A DNA stretch of 64,000 nucleotides. Origin: Pseudobdellovibrionaceae bacterium. GTDB taxonomy: Bacteria > Bdellovibrionota > Bdellovibrionia > Bdellovibrionales > Bdellovibrionaceae. Both the position numbers and the translations under genes were made by a program. The notes beneath the pieces were generated by a model, which saw nothing but the letters and a program-made list of their open reading frames with translations, was not told the origin of the DNA and searched no databases. Location: positions 80,523 to 144,522 of the forward strand of contig JAEUWH010000011.1 in assembly GCA_016785955.1 (NCBI GenBank), in the 5' to 3' direction. Positions 20,541-29,535 of this stretch are shown piece by piece. Position 1 is the first letter of the stretch. The number at the start of each line of letters is the position of its first letter.

Positions 20541-21324
20541 GGGGGGCTTCCTTCGTTTGATTCTGTTTTGAAAACTGAGTGCGCATTTTTTTCTCTTGCT
20601 GCGAAATCTCGCCAAAAATCTTTTGTACATTTTCCTTGGTCAACTCGCCCTTGAATTCGCGCGGTTTATATTTAGGGCTAGACTCTTTCTTGCGAGGGCG
20701 ATTGTCCTCTTTGTCTTGATCACCCTGTTGATCATCTTTGTTATCTTTAGGGTCTTTACCCTCTTTTCCATCTTTGCCGTCTTGCGATTGATCTTTGTTC
20801 TTGTCCTGATTCTCCGAGTCGCCCTTGCCTCCGCCTTGCTTTTGCTGGAACAGTAGTTCGATGTTGGTTTTCACTTCGATCGAATCAGGATTCAAACCCA
20901 AGGCCGCTTGGTATTTCTGAAGTGCTTCATCCACTTTATTTTCCCGCGCTAACAACTGCCCCTGATTGTACAATGACGCATATAATGTGGTCAGCAACGC
21001 TGATTTTTCCCACTTTGAAATCAACGGATTTTTTTCCGCCAGGTCCAGTTCTGCTCGAGAAAATTCTTCGGCATTTTTGTATAACTTCAGTGCGCGCTCG
21101 GGATCTTTTAAAGTATCGTACGTCGCCCCTAAATTTGAATGCACCGCCGGTAACAGCGGCTCGACTTCTAAGGCCTTCAAATAGTCCGCTTGGCTCTCGT
21201 CCACGGACCGTTCTTTGATTTGCTTGGACGCTTTATTATTCAGAAACACCGCCCGAATATCGGTAAATTGACACTGAGTCAGCCACAATGCCATGAACAC
21301 TAAACTATGGCGAAGAATCGACAT
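20524..21324 (-). CDS. TPR lipoprotein of the bat operon (BatC/BatE type)
   Basis: This protein of about 266 residues starts at the ATG 21322-21324 behind GGAGGGG. A lipoprotein signal ends at the Cys of LWLTQC. TPR repeats follow (ADYLKALEVEPLLPAVHSNLGATYD and VDEALQKYQAALGLNPDSIEVKTN region), then a very polar Lys/Asp/Gln-rich disordered stretch and a short conserved end (ENVQKIFGEISQQEKKMR) typical of BatC. It overlaps the genes on both sides, indicating translational coupling. Confidence 0.82.
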   Translation of the reverse strand: MSILRHSLVFMALWLTQCQFTDIRAVFLNNKASKQIKERSVDESQADYLKALEVEPLLPAVHSNLGATYDTLKDPERALKLYKNAEEFSRAELDLAEKNPLISKWEKSALLTTLYASLYNQGQLLARENKVDEALQKYQAALGLNPDSIEVKTNIELLFQQKQGGGKGDSENQDKNKDQSQDGKDGKEGKDPKDNKDDQQGDQDKEDNRPRKKESSPKYKPREFKGELTKENVQKIFGEISQQEKKMRTQFSKQNQTKEAPREKDW

Positions 21325-22369
21325 AACGTCCCCTCCATTTGGGCGAGCTTCGTTTTCTTTCCCCCAAGATGAGTTCAATCAGTCCCAAAACAAATGCGAT
21401 GACTAACACAATTTGAAATCGCTCCTCGTAGTCGGTGACGACCGTGGATTCAAATTGTGATTTTTCAAAATCTTTAAAATCATCGACCAAGCTTTGAATA
21501 TGGTTGCCCCCAAAAACAGAAAAATAAAAAGACCCTTTGCCTTTCTGCGCAACTTGTTTCAGGAAATCACCTTTTACCTGAGTGATAATGGTTTGGCCTT
21601 TGTTATCGGTTTTATACCCTTTCAAATAGCCAAAGTTATCTCGTTTGGGAATCGTGCCGCCTTTTTCTGTTCCATAGGCGATCGAAAACACGCGGATGTT
21701 TTTTTGCACGGCGGCCTCGACCGCTTTCAAGGCATTTTCTTCGTGATCTTCTCCATCAGAGGCCACCAAAATCACGCGCGTGACTTTCGATCCGCTATCC
21801 GTGGTGACGCCACCGCGTTCAAACACATCCATAGAGTGCTGTATCGCAGATTCAATATTAGTTCCCTGATTGGAAATCAAACTGGGTGTTAACGAGTCTA
21901 AATACATTTTGATCGCGCCCATATCGTTAGTCAGTGGCGACATCAAAACCGATGAGCCTGCAAACGCGATCAAGCCCACTTTATTTCCGGGCATCAAATC
22001 CACCAGCTTAGCAAGTTCCAATTTGGCTTGATCCAAACGGGATGGCCTTAAGTCTTCGGCCATCATACTTTCAGAAACGTCCACCGCAAAAATAATCTCG
22101 AATCCTTCCGAGCGCACGACGGCCTGATTCTGACCCAATTGGGGGCGAGCCAAAGCCACGGCCATCAATGACAAAACTAGGAATTGCAAAAACCATTTCC
22201 ATTTGCGCTTTTGATAATCAAACGTCATTAAAATCTGACTCAACATCGAGGCATTAAACACATGCTTGAGTTTCCGCATCGTTGATTTATGCATGAATAC
22301 GGCAACCAGCCACAGAATTCCTGCTAAAACAATCCAGTAAAAAGCGCCCGGAGATTCGAATCGAAACAT
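21305..22369 (-). CDS. batB: BatB-like VWA-domain membrane protein
   Basis: Two N-terminal membrane helices are followed by a von Willebrand A domain with an intact MIDAS (DVSESM, TNIES, ASDGEDHE) and a final membrane helix near the C-terminus. I start it at the ATG 22367-22369, overlapping the BatA stop as TGATG, with AGGAGAG ahead; this gives 354 residues. The VWA faces the periplasm between the helices. Such proteins assemble with MoxR-type ATPases and BatA; the client is unknown. Confidence 0.88.
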   Translation of the reverse strand: MFRFESPGAFYWIVLAGILWLVAVFMHKSTMRKLKHVFNASMLSQILMTFDYQKRKWKWFLQFLVLSLMAVALARPQLGQNQAVVRSEGFEIIFAVDVSESMMAEDLRPSRLDQAKLELAKLVDLMPGNKVGLIAFAGSSVLMSPLTNDMGAIKMYLDSLTPSLISNQGTNIESAIQHSMDVFERGGVTTDSGSKVTRVILVASDGEDHEENALKAVEAAVQKNIRVFSIAYGTEKGGTIPKRDNFGYLKGYKTDNKGQTIITQVKGDFLKQVAQKGKGSFYFSVFGGNHIQSLVDDFKDFEKSQFESTVVTDYEERFQIVLVIAFVLGLIELILGERKRSSPKWRGRYVDSSP

Positions 22370-23382
22370 CACGGCACTCTCCTTAACCATGTTGATTGCA
22401 GCAACCAAGCCAGTATGTAGAACACCATCGCTATTACTAAATAGGACGGGAATATCTCGGTGTACTTGGTGTATTTATTTATGTCCGTTTTTGTTTTTTC
22501 CAGTTTGTTGATCTCGTCAAATACCCCTTTTAGAGAGTCTTCTTTAGTGGCGCGAAAATATTTACCGCCCGTCTCGGAGGCCATCTTAGAAAGCAGCTCT
22601 TCATTCACCGTCGATTCAAATGGTTGGTATGTTTTGACTTTGTTGCCCATGAAATCTCTTACATAAATGGGAATACGCGTGGGGCCGTCTTTTCCCAAGC
22701 CGATCGAATAAATCTTAATTCCATAGCCTTTGGCCAGTTCCAAGCCCGTCTCGGGGTCAATCGTTCCGCTGTTGTTTTCCCCGTCCGTCATGAAAATCAC
22801 CACTCGCGTTTTAGCCTGCGAGTCCTTCAACCGACTGACAGCATTGGCAAGACCAACACCCAAAGCCGTTCCTTCCTTGATACGGGCATCTTGAGCCGTC
22901 GTGATTTCCCCGATGCGCGCCAAGATCAATTCGTAATCCAGGGTGGGTGGCACCAACGTAAAGGCTTCACCCGCAAAAATAACGATACCGATCTTATCGG
23001 TCGTTCGGTTCTTGACGAATTCTTGGATACGTTCTTTGGCGGCCTCTAGCCGATTCAAAGGCTTCATATCCTCGATCAACATACTGTCCGAAATATCAAA
23101 CGCAATGACAATATCGATACCTTCGACATTCGTTTTGATCTTCGTGTCGGCGGTTTGTGGACGACATAATGCAATGATGACAAACACTAAACTCAACGCC
23201 TTTAAAACCAACGGCAACTGAACCAGCCACACCTTCAAACTGCGCGTTCCTGTTTTCAATAAATTCACGGTGGAAAATCGAAACGAACTGTGTTTTTGCT
23301 TTTGTTTTAAATAACTCCACGCCAAGACCGCGATCAAGGGCAGCAGCAACCACAGATACATCGGATCTTTCCACTGCATCAT
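22369..23382 (-). CDS. batA: BatA-like VWA-domain membrane protein
   Basis: This 337-residue protein has two N-terminal membrane helices (residues 9-23 and about 53-72), a VWA domain with MIDAS residues D96-I-S98-D-S100, a conserved EGTALGVGLANAVSRLK (Thr ligand) and FMTDGENNSG, and a C-terminal helix. It overlaps both neighbours by a few bases, so it is part of one translational chain with the BatB gene and the preceding 338-residue protein. Confidence 0.9.
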   Translation of the reverse strand: MMQWKDPMYLWLLLPLIAVLAWSYLKQKQKHSSFRFSTVNLLKTGTRSLKVWLVQLPLVLKALSLVFVIIALCRPQTADTKIKTNVEGIDIVIAFDISDSMLIEDMKPLNRLEAAKERIQEFVKNRTTDKIGIVIFAGEAFTLVPPTLDYELILARIGEITTAQDARIKEGTALGVGLANAVSRLKDSQAKTRVVIFMTDGENNSGTIDPETGLELAKGYGIKIYSIGLGKDGPTRIPIYVRDFMGNKVKTYQPFESTVNEELLSKMASETGGKYFRATKEDSLKGVFDEINKLEKTKTDINKYTKYTEIFPSYLVIAMVFYILAWLLQSTWLRRVP

Positions 23383-24395
23383 TTGCCGCCCCTTAGTTTT
23401 TTAATCAATGCCGAGTCCTTAGCCAAAACCGCACTTTGCAATTGATCAGCCTTCTCAACCCAGCGGCGAGATTTTTCCGCAATCAGAATAACATCTTTGC
23501 CTTCTAGGGTGCCGCGACTGACGTTCACTTTCTGGAACTCACGACTGATTTCAGCTAAATCGTTCCCCATCACCAAGTAAACCACCTCATGAAAGTTCTG
23601 GAGTTCTTTAGAAATCGCGCTCCAGCCGTACTCAAATCGTGTAATCTGAAATCGTCGAGCTACAAAAGTTTTAAATGTTTTTTCAATTTGATGAATGATC
23701 GTGACCAGCTCTTCCGCCGTTTGCGTTGGCTCGATGGTGACCAGCGTATCCACGGTGGAGCGAATATTGAAGATCGGGTTTTCACGTTGCAATTTGCGAA
23801 AGACCGCAAAAAACTGTTGAATGGGCAATGAACCGTCTTCTAATTCGGCCAGTTTAGCCAGCCGCTTTTTGCGTTTCCAACGACGACGCACCATCACCAT
23901 CGCCGATGATGCCAGCACCAACAAAATCGAGCCCAGCAAAATCCAATACACCATCGGAATCACGACCGTCAGCCCCGCGGCCGGCCCAAACATTTCAGGT
24001 TTTTCATTGGGTTTTAAAATCGATTGCACTTCGAACTGCACACGTGACGTGATCGTGAATTCATTCGTGCCATCGGTCACAATGAACGATGGAATATCTT
24101 TCGGGCCGACGATATAGGACGTCAATGCCAGCCCTAAATTTTCGTCGTTCTTGGCCACCTTCACAATCACAAGCTCGTACGCAGACACGCCACCGGCCGG
24201 CAAAGATCCTTCGGTTTTTCCAGTGCTTTGCGGTCCACCCGTCGTATTTTCCGGTGGCGGCGTCATTTTCACTTTTAATTTATTCACATCCACAGCAATG
24301 GGTCCCGCCAAAGGACAATGAGCCTCAAAAACCTCACCCACGGTGATGGTCGTATTTTTTTCTTTAGAAAAGTGAAACGTACAATTTAAATCCAT
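23379..24395 (-). CDS. Bat-operon membrane protein of unassigned family
   Basis: This 338-residue protein sits between the DUF58 gene and BatA, the place where DUF4381-like proteins occur in related operons. The N-terminal half is a predicted beta-sandwich. It has one membrane helix around residues 147-168 (MVYWILLGSILLVLASSAMV), then a very basic stretch and a helical cytoplasmic domain. There is no obvious signal peptide, so the topology of the N-terminal half is uncertain. It overlaps both neighbouring genes. Confidence 0.7.
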   Translation of the reverse strand: MDLNCTFHFSKEKNTTITVGEVFEAHCPLAGPIAVDVNKLKVKMTPPPENTTGGPQSTGKTEGSLPAGGVSAYELVIVKVAKNDENLGLALTSYIVGPKDIPSFIVTDGTNEFTITSRVQFEVQSILKPNEKPEMFGPAAGLTVVIPMVYWILLGSILLVLASSAMVMVRRRWKRKKRLAKLAELEDGSLPIQQFFAVFRKLQRENPIFNIRSTVDTLVTIEPTQTAEELVTIIHQIEKTFKTFVARRFQITRFEYGWSAISKELQNFHEVVYLVMGNDLAEISREFQKVNVSRGTLEGKDVILIAEKSRRWVEKADQLQSAVLAKDSALIKKLRGGK

Positions 24396-25261
24396 TATTT
24401 CTTTCTTTTAAAATAAGCGATCAGCGGCTGAACGAAATCGCCCTGAGTCGAAATTACGATTTTATCCACTTGCGATTTTTTTAACATTTTATCCCGCGCC
24501 TCATTTTGAAAATAAAAATTCTGTTTTACTTTTTGCTTGGTGTACGCTGCGGCCGTGTCCAACAACACGCGTTCGCCGGTCTCGGAATCTTCAAATTCGA
24601 TTAACCCCAGATCGGGAAAGTTTTCTTCGATGGGATCATTGATCACGCACGCGATAACTTCATGCTTCTTCGCCAAGAACCGCAAGCTTTGTTCATAATT
24701 TTGATCAAAAAAATCACTCATAAAAAACACCGTCGCCCGCTTTTTTAAAAAGCCTTGCAAAAAGGCGGCACACGATGACAGATTCGTTTTGCGCCCCACG
24801 GGCTTGAAATACAATAAATCGCGAAGCAATCGTTGCAAATGTCCGCGACCTTTTTTCGGCGGCACAAAATGCTCTACACGATCAGAAAATAAAATTAAAC
24901 CAATTTTGTCTTTGTTTTTTTCCGTCGCGTACGCCAGCAATGCCGACAGATAGACAATCACTTCACCTTTGACGTACTTACCCGAGCCAAAATCCGTAGA
25001 TCCACTGATGTCGACAGCCAGGATCACGGACAGTTCACGCTCTTCTTCGTAGGTCTTGACGTATGTCTTTCCCGTGCGCGCCGTCAGCGGCCACGAGATC
25101 GAGCGCACATCATCGCCCGGTACATATTCACGAAAATCTGAAAACGTCATCCCCTGACCTTTGAAATGCGTATGATACTCTCCCGAAAAAATGTTGTTCA
25201 CCATTTTCTTAGTTTGGATTTCAATCAGTTTTACTTTCTTGAGTATCTCTTTTGGGATCAT
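24395..25261 (-). CDS. DUF58 protein (MoxR-associated, VWA-like)
   Basis: This 288-residue cytoplasmic protein has the DUF58 signature DFREYVPGDDVRSISWPLTA at about residues 42-61, followed by KTYEEER. A VWA-like MIDAS begins at D84 (DISGST) and continues as GLILFSDRVE and FFMSDFFD. DUF58 proteins are the usual partner of MoxR AAA+ ATPases and may adapt them to BatA/B. The start ATG overlaps the MoxR stop as ATGA. Confidence 0.9.
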   Translation of the reverse strand: MIPKEILKKVKLIEIQTKKMVNNIFSGEYHTHFKGQGMTFSDFREYVPGDDVRSISWPLTARTGKTYVKTYEEERELSVILAVDISGSTDFGSGKYVKGEVIVYLSALLAYATEKNKDKIGLILFSDRVEHFVPPKKGRGHLQRLLRDLLYFKPVGRKTNLSSCAAFLQGFLKKRATVFFMSDFFDQNYEQSLRFLAKKHEVIACVINDPIEENFPDLGLIEFEDSETGERVLLDTAAAYTKQKVKQNFYFQNEARDKMLKKSQVDKIVISTQGDFVQPLIAYFKRKK

Positions 25262-26250
25262 GCAGGGACTTCGATTTGGGCAAAAATATCTTTGATGATG
25301 TCATCTGTTCGGATGTTTTCCGCCTCGGCTTCGTAACTTAAGATCAAACGATGACGAAGAACATGGTAACCGATAGCTTTCATATCTTCAGCCGTGACGT
25401 ACCCCCGCCCCTTTAGAAAGGCATTGGCTTTGGCAGCGCGAAGCAAACTGATGGTCGCTCGTGGCGAGGCACCGACTTGAATTAAATTTGCAATTTTTCC
25501 TAGGCCGTACTTGGCCGGTTCACGCGAGGCCATCACGATGTCCACGATGTAGTTTTTAATTTTTTGATCCACATAGATCTGATCGGCTTTTTCACTGGCA
25601 CGAAGTAAATCTTCTTTCGTAATGACCGCATTGATTTTGGGTTTTTCATTTTTTCCCATGCGATTCAAAATTTCCAACTCGTCCCCTTTGGTTGGGTACT
25701 TGACGTTGATCTTAAACATAAAACGATCCATTTGGGCTTCCGGCAGTGGGTATGTTCCTTCTTGTTCCAATGGGTTTTGTGTGGCTAAAACCAAAAATGG
25801 ATTTTCTAATTTGTAGGACTGTTCGCCGATGGTGACTTGTTTTTCCGCCATGGCTTCCAGCAAAGCACTTTGCACTTTCGCGGGCGCACGATTGATCTCG
25901 TCGGCCAGTACGATGTTGGTGAACACGGGGCCTTTTTTGGGGGCGAACTCGCCCGATTTTGGATTAAAAATCATCGTCCCAATTAAATCCGTCGGCAACA
26001 AATCAGGAGTGAACTGAATCCGCTGAAAACCCAGCGAGATCGACTGCGCCACCGAAGAAATCGTCAATGTCTTGGCTAAACCCGGCACCCCTTCGAGAAG
26101 AATGTGACCACCCGTTAACAATCCCATCAAAATACCGTCGACCATTTCACTTTGTCCGACGATCACTTTGTTGATTTCTATTTTCATGCGTTCAATGAAT
26201 TGACTCTCTTGTTTGATCGCCGCATTCAGCGCCAGAATATCTACTTCCAT
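25258..26250 (-). CDS. moxR: MoxR-family AAA+ ATPase
   Basis: This 330-residue ATPase has Walker A GVPGLAKT (54-61), Walker B LADE (D117-E118, followed by INRAPAKVQ), sensor 1 in LATQNP and the Arg-finger region EAQMDRF. MoxR proteins are chaperone-like ATPases that work with DUF58 and VWA proteins. It is the first gene of a leftward chain of at least nine overlapping or closely spaced genes ending with mltD. The promoter must lie in 26251-26401, shared with the divergent M48-like gene. Confidence 0.93.
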   Translation of the reverse strand: MEVDILALNAAIKQESQFIERMKIEINKVIVGQSEMVDGILMGLLTGGHILLEGVPGLAKTLTISSVAQSISLGFQRIQFTPDLLPTDLIGTMIFNPKSGEFAPKKGPVFTNIVLADEINRAPAKVQSALLEAMAEKQVTIGEQSYKLENPFLVLATQNPLEQEGTYPLPEAQMDRFMFKINVKYPTKGDELEILNRMGKNEKPKINAVITKEDLLRASEKADQIYVDQKIKNYIVDIVMASREPAKYGLGKIANLIQVGASPRATISLLRAAKANAFLKGRGYVTAEDMKAIGYHVLRHRLILSYEAEAENIRTDDIIKDIFAQIEVPA

Positions 26251-26401
26251 TATTCATCCTCGAATGTGTATGATTTTTAAAATCTAAAATTAATTATGCT
26301 TTAAAATCCTGAAATAGATAAATAAAATCCTCACATGATCCCGATGACGCTTTAGGAAATTTTGTTGCCTAAACCTGAGATATTCAGAATAATAAAAATC
26401 A

Positions 26402-27235
26402 ATGATGACCCTTTCGAGTTCGACAAAAGTCTGGCTATTTATTTTAATCTCAAGCATTTCCTTGCTATTTTATGGTTACTCAATGCACAGTCGATTGGGT
26501 TTGATTTTGGGTTTTTTTGTCTCGTTGTTCTTTAATGTGCTTATTTTCATTTACGGCGATTTTAAATTGTACAATTTTTTTAAATCCATAGAGCTAAAGG
26601 GCCAAGACCCTTACGGCGCACTTCGGATGCGTGATGATTTATGCGAAAAATTGAAAATGGAAAAACCAAAGATCCGTATTTACGAGTCACAATCGATCAA
26701 TTCATTCACGTTGGGTCTGTTTTGGAACTCCTCCACGATCTTTGTTTCCCGGGGTTCGATCCAACATTTGAATTCCACCGAATTGGAGCAAGTTATTTTA
26801 CTTGGCCTGTGCCAAATTAAAAAGATGGACTCGTTTGCGTTCGGCGTCGTCAGCGTGCTGGCGAATACATTGGCCGGTTTTGCTTATTTATTAGATCAAA
26901 TTATATTTTTGAAATTTATTTTTAAATCTGAATTGATGTTTTTTTCTTGGCTGATCAAGCCCGTCATCTGGGTCTTGGTAAAATCAGTGGCTAGTTTTGA
27001 ATCATTCTACCGAAATGACCGACTCTGCTGTGACGTTTTAAAAGATAAACGTCAATTTTGCGAACTTTTGTGGAAACTGGATGGCTATGCGAAGACCATT
27101 CCCGACACGATCCCCGAGGGCACGGCGCATTTATTTTTAGTTCACCCCTCAATTCAATTGCAAAGTTTTTTCGAACGTATACACCCGAGTGTGCAACGAC
27201 GAATTGTCCACTTAATCGGACATAGTCCGTTGTAA
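26402..27235 (+). CDS. Catalytically degenerate M48/HtpX-like membrane protein
   Basis: This 277-residue protein has two N-terminal membrane helices (residues 10-26 and 32-52), the HtpX-like domain start (RMRDDLCEKLKMEKPKIRIYES) and FTLGLFWNSSTIFVSRGSIQHLNSTELEQV. At that point M48 proteases have AHEISHI, but here it reads LLGLCQI: both His zinc ligands and the catalytic Glu are gone. The later Glu ligand is also not kept (FYRND in place of EFxAD). It is therefore a pseudo-protease. It is divergent from moxR and could be a regulatory or scaffold protein. Confidence 0.65.
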   Translation: MMTLSSSTKVWLFILISSISLLFYGYSMHSRLGLILGFFVSLFFNVLIFIYGDFKLYNFFKSIELKGQDPYGALRMRDDLCEKLKMEKPKIRIYESQSINSFTLGLFWNSSTIFVSRGSIQHLNSTELEQVILLGLCQIKKMDSFAFGVVSVLANTLAGFAYLLDQIIFLKFIFKSELMFFSWLIKPVIWVLVKSVASFESFYRNDRLCCDVLKDKRQFCELLWKLDGYAKTIPDTIPEGTAHLFLVHPSIQLQSFFERIHPSVQRRIVHLIGHSPL

Positions 27236-27250
27236 AAAAAAGGAGACTTC

Positions 27251-27499
27251 ATGAACGATCCAATCAAAGCTGACTTTTCTTCGTTAGTTTTATCTATTGC
27301 CTCTTCAGCAGCGATGTCTCTAGGGCTTGCTCCTGATCAAGAAACGGGAAAGACTCACGTCGACAAACATATGGCTAAATTCAATATCGACCTACTCATG
27401 ATGTTAAAAGAAAAGACGAAAAACAACCTGACAGCGGATGAAAATCAACTGATGGCCAGTCTTGTTTCCGATTTACAAAATCATTACGTAAAACTATAG
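27251..27499 (+). CDS. DUF1844 family small protein
   Basis: This 82-residue protein has the family pattern: FSSLVLSIASSAAMSLGLAPDQETG, then MAKFNIDLLMMLKEKTKNNLTADE and a C-terminal helix. The function of DUF1844 is unknown. It begins 15 bp after the M48-like gene with a good AAGGAGA sequence, so the two are probably one transcript. Confidence 0.88.
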   Translation: MNDPIKADFSSLVLSIASSAAMSLGLAPDQETGKTHVDKHMAKFNIDLLMMLKEKTKNNLTADENQLMASLVSDLQNHYVKL

Positions 27500-27900
27500 C
27501 CGACGGCGCACAGTGGTTCTCCCTGCCGTTTGCGGCCGTTTGCAATCGAATCCTATTTATTACCCCCACTCTGTTCCGATCAAAAGTGACGTTATTAAAA
27601 AATGTTACCAAAAGACCTTTATCAAATGACGTTTATCAAAAAAAAGTTCGCATAAAAAAAGCGTTCGTACCAAAAAAGTACCCCCCCTCAAAACAAACCA
27701 TAGACCCAAATTGGGTGGCTTCAAAACGGAACCAAAGCGGGCCGATCCCGAGACCATGGTCGCAATCACTAACGCCCAAAGCTAATTAATTGCTTCCGTT
27801 GTCATTTTTCCAAAATTTTATTACTGCATAACCTTGCGCCTCGAATTTGCATTACTAATTTAGCGAAGTGAAGAGGCACTTTTGATCTGGAGGAAATAAA
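27500..27900. other. Intergenic region before degP
   Basis: There is no credible gene in these 400 bases. It holds a short direct repeat (GCCGTTTGCG/GCCGTTTGCA near 27520-27545), a purine-rich A-tract region, and near 27830-27860 a possible sigma-70 promoter (TTGCGC, 16 nt, TAATTT). The degP SD GGAGG is at about 27890. Confidence 0.4.
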
Positions 27901-29343
27901 ATGAAAAAGTTGTCTGTGTCCTTGGTTGTTTTTGCAGTCTGTTTTTACAGTTTGTTTTCTTTTAATACGGAAGCGCAATTTACTTCGAAACCGCCCCCTC
28001 CCTTAAAGTTATCGGACCCCCTTCCGGCTAACTTGTTCATAGAGTTGGCGAAAAACGTGAACCCGACGGTGGTCAATATCTCGACGAGTGCCATCGCTCG
28101 GGGCACACGTTTGCGTGATCCCATGATGGAGCTATTCGAACAATTCTACGGTGTGCGTCCGCAGCAGCCGCGCTCGAACAAACCTCAGAAACTGTCACTG
28201 GGTACAGGCTTCATTATTCGCGAAGATGGTTTGATTCTGACGAATAATCATGTTGTTCAAGGTGCAGACTTGATTCAAGTGCAGCTAACTGAAAAATCAG
28301 ACAAACTCTATGATGCGAAACTGATTGGTTCAGATGCGCGCCTCGATGTGGCGCTGATCAAGATTGATGCGGGCTCAAAAATGCCAGCCGCTTCTCTGGG
28401 AAGCAGCAAAGATTTGCAGGTCGGTGAATGGGTCGCGGCATTTGGTAATCCTTTTGGTCATGGACATTCTATGACCAAAGGTATCGTTTCCTCGTTGGGA
28501 CGCGATATTGGCGAAATTAACAAAGTTCCTTTAGTGCAAACGGACGCCAGCATTAATCCAGGAAATTCGGGTGGCCCACTGGTGAACTCAAAAGGGTACG
28601 TGATTGGGATGAACCAAGCGATCGATGCGCGCGCGCAGGGAATCGGCTTTGCCATTCCGATTGATGATATCAAAAAGATTCTCCCCGATTTAGAATCTCG
28701 AGGAAGCATCCGCAAGGGTTACATCGGCGTATCGCTGGGAGACCTGGATCCTGAAGCTGCGACTCATGTGGGACTCACAGAAGATTCAGGCGGTGCGGTC
28801 ATCGTCAGCATCGAGCGCGACGGTCCCGCGGCTCGTGCGGGATTAAAACCATATGATATCGTGCTCGAGTTCGGCGCCGAGAAAATCAAAAGCTCAACGG
28901 GATTGATGGATGCCGTGGCCGATAGCAGCATTGGCGAAAAAACTAAGGTCGTTGTTTTAAGAGACCGCAAAAAAGTAAATCTAACGATCGAGGTGATGGA
29001 GCGACCATCAGATCAAAAACTAGCTCAAAAATTAAACAAACGCGCCAACCCACAACCGGGTCAAAAAGCGCCAAATAATTTTGGTTTTACGCTATCGGAC
29101 CTGGATGACAGCCTAAAAGATCAATGGGATATTCCTCAAGACGTGAAAAAGCCGATTATATTGACGGTCGAACAAGGAACGATGGCCTCATTGGCAGGAT
29201 TAAAACCCGGAGACCTGATCTTGGACGTCAACAAAGAGGAAGTCTCAAGCGCCAAGGACGTCTTCGCCAAGCTCGGAAAAAAGGCAAACACCTTCCGAAT
29301 TGCCCGCGGAAACCGCATTATTGTAGTGACGATTTCGGACTAA
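27901..29343 (+). CDS. degP: DegP/HtrA periplasmic serine protease
   Basis: This 480-residue protein has a signal peptide (residues 1-25), a trypsin-like domain with triad His117 (LTNNHVV), Asp149 (ARLDVALI) and Ser223 (GNSGGPLV), and two PDZ domains (about 260-355 and 385-480). It degrades or refolds misfolded envelope proteins. GGAGG precedes the ATG. It is the last chromosomal gene before the tRNA and the integrated element. Confidence 0.95.
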   Translation: MKKLSVSLVVFAVCFYSLFSFNTEAQFTSKPPPPLKLSDPLPANLFIELAKNVNPTVVNISTSAIARGTRLRDPMMELFEQFYGVRPQQPRSNKPQKLSLGTGFIIREDGLILTNNHVVQGADLIQVQLTEKSDKLYDAKLIGSDARLDVALIKIDAGSKMPAASLGSSKDLQVGEWVAAFGNPFGHGHSMTKGIVSSLGRDIGEINKVPLVQTDASINPGNSGGPLVNSKGYVIGMNQAIDARAQGIGFAIPIDDIKKILPDLESRGSIRKGYIGVSLGDLDPEAATHVGLTEDSGGAVIVSIERDGPAARAGLKPYDIVLEFGAEKIKSSTGLMDAVADSSIGEKTKVVVLRDRKKVNLTIEVMERPSDQKLAQKLNKRANPQPGQKAPNNFGFTLSDLDDSLKDQWDIPQDVKKPIILTVEQGTMASLAGLKPGDLILDVNKEEVSSAKDVFAKLGKKANTFRIARGNRIIVVTISD

Positions 29344-29352
29344 ACACCAAAA

Positions 29353-29396
29353 CCAGAGTTCCATTGTACTAAAGACTCTCCATAATGAAACTCTGG
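29353..29396. terminator. Imperfect hairpin downstream of degP
   Basis: CCAGAGTTCCATT (29353-29365) pairs with AATGAAACTCTGG (29384-29396), with one mismatch. The loop is long and there is no strong T-run on the plus strand, so termination here is only likely. Confidence 0.4.
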
Positions 29397-29459
29397 CAAA
29401 AAAAATCCTTGAATTTTAAACCCAATTTCAATACTACTACATAGGTCATTTCTGAATAT

Positions 29460-29535
29460 TGGGGTATCGCCAAGTTGGTAAGGCAATAGATTTTGATTCT
29501 ATCATTCGGAGGTTCAAGTCCTCCTACCCCATCCA
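29460..29535 (+). tRNA. tRNA-Gln (anticodon TTG)
   Basis: A full cloverleaf is visible: acceptor stem TGGGGTA/TACCCCA, D arm, anticodon arm ATAGA-TTTTGAT-TCTAT with anticodon TTG, T arm GGAGG-TTCAAGT-CCTCC, discriminator T and encoded CCA (29533-29535). Its 3' end is the attachment site of the conjugative element. The downstream sequence in the empty site would be AATTTTTTTCC, now found at the right end (63831-63842), which would supply the tRNA with an oligo-T transcription end. Confidence 0.97.

Noticed and set aside
27586..27789. Plus-strand frame of 67 codons before degP
   Set aside because: Very basic, low-complexity product, no SD, no domain, and it lies in an A-rich non-coding stretch.
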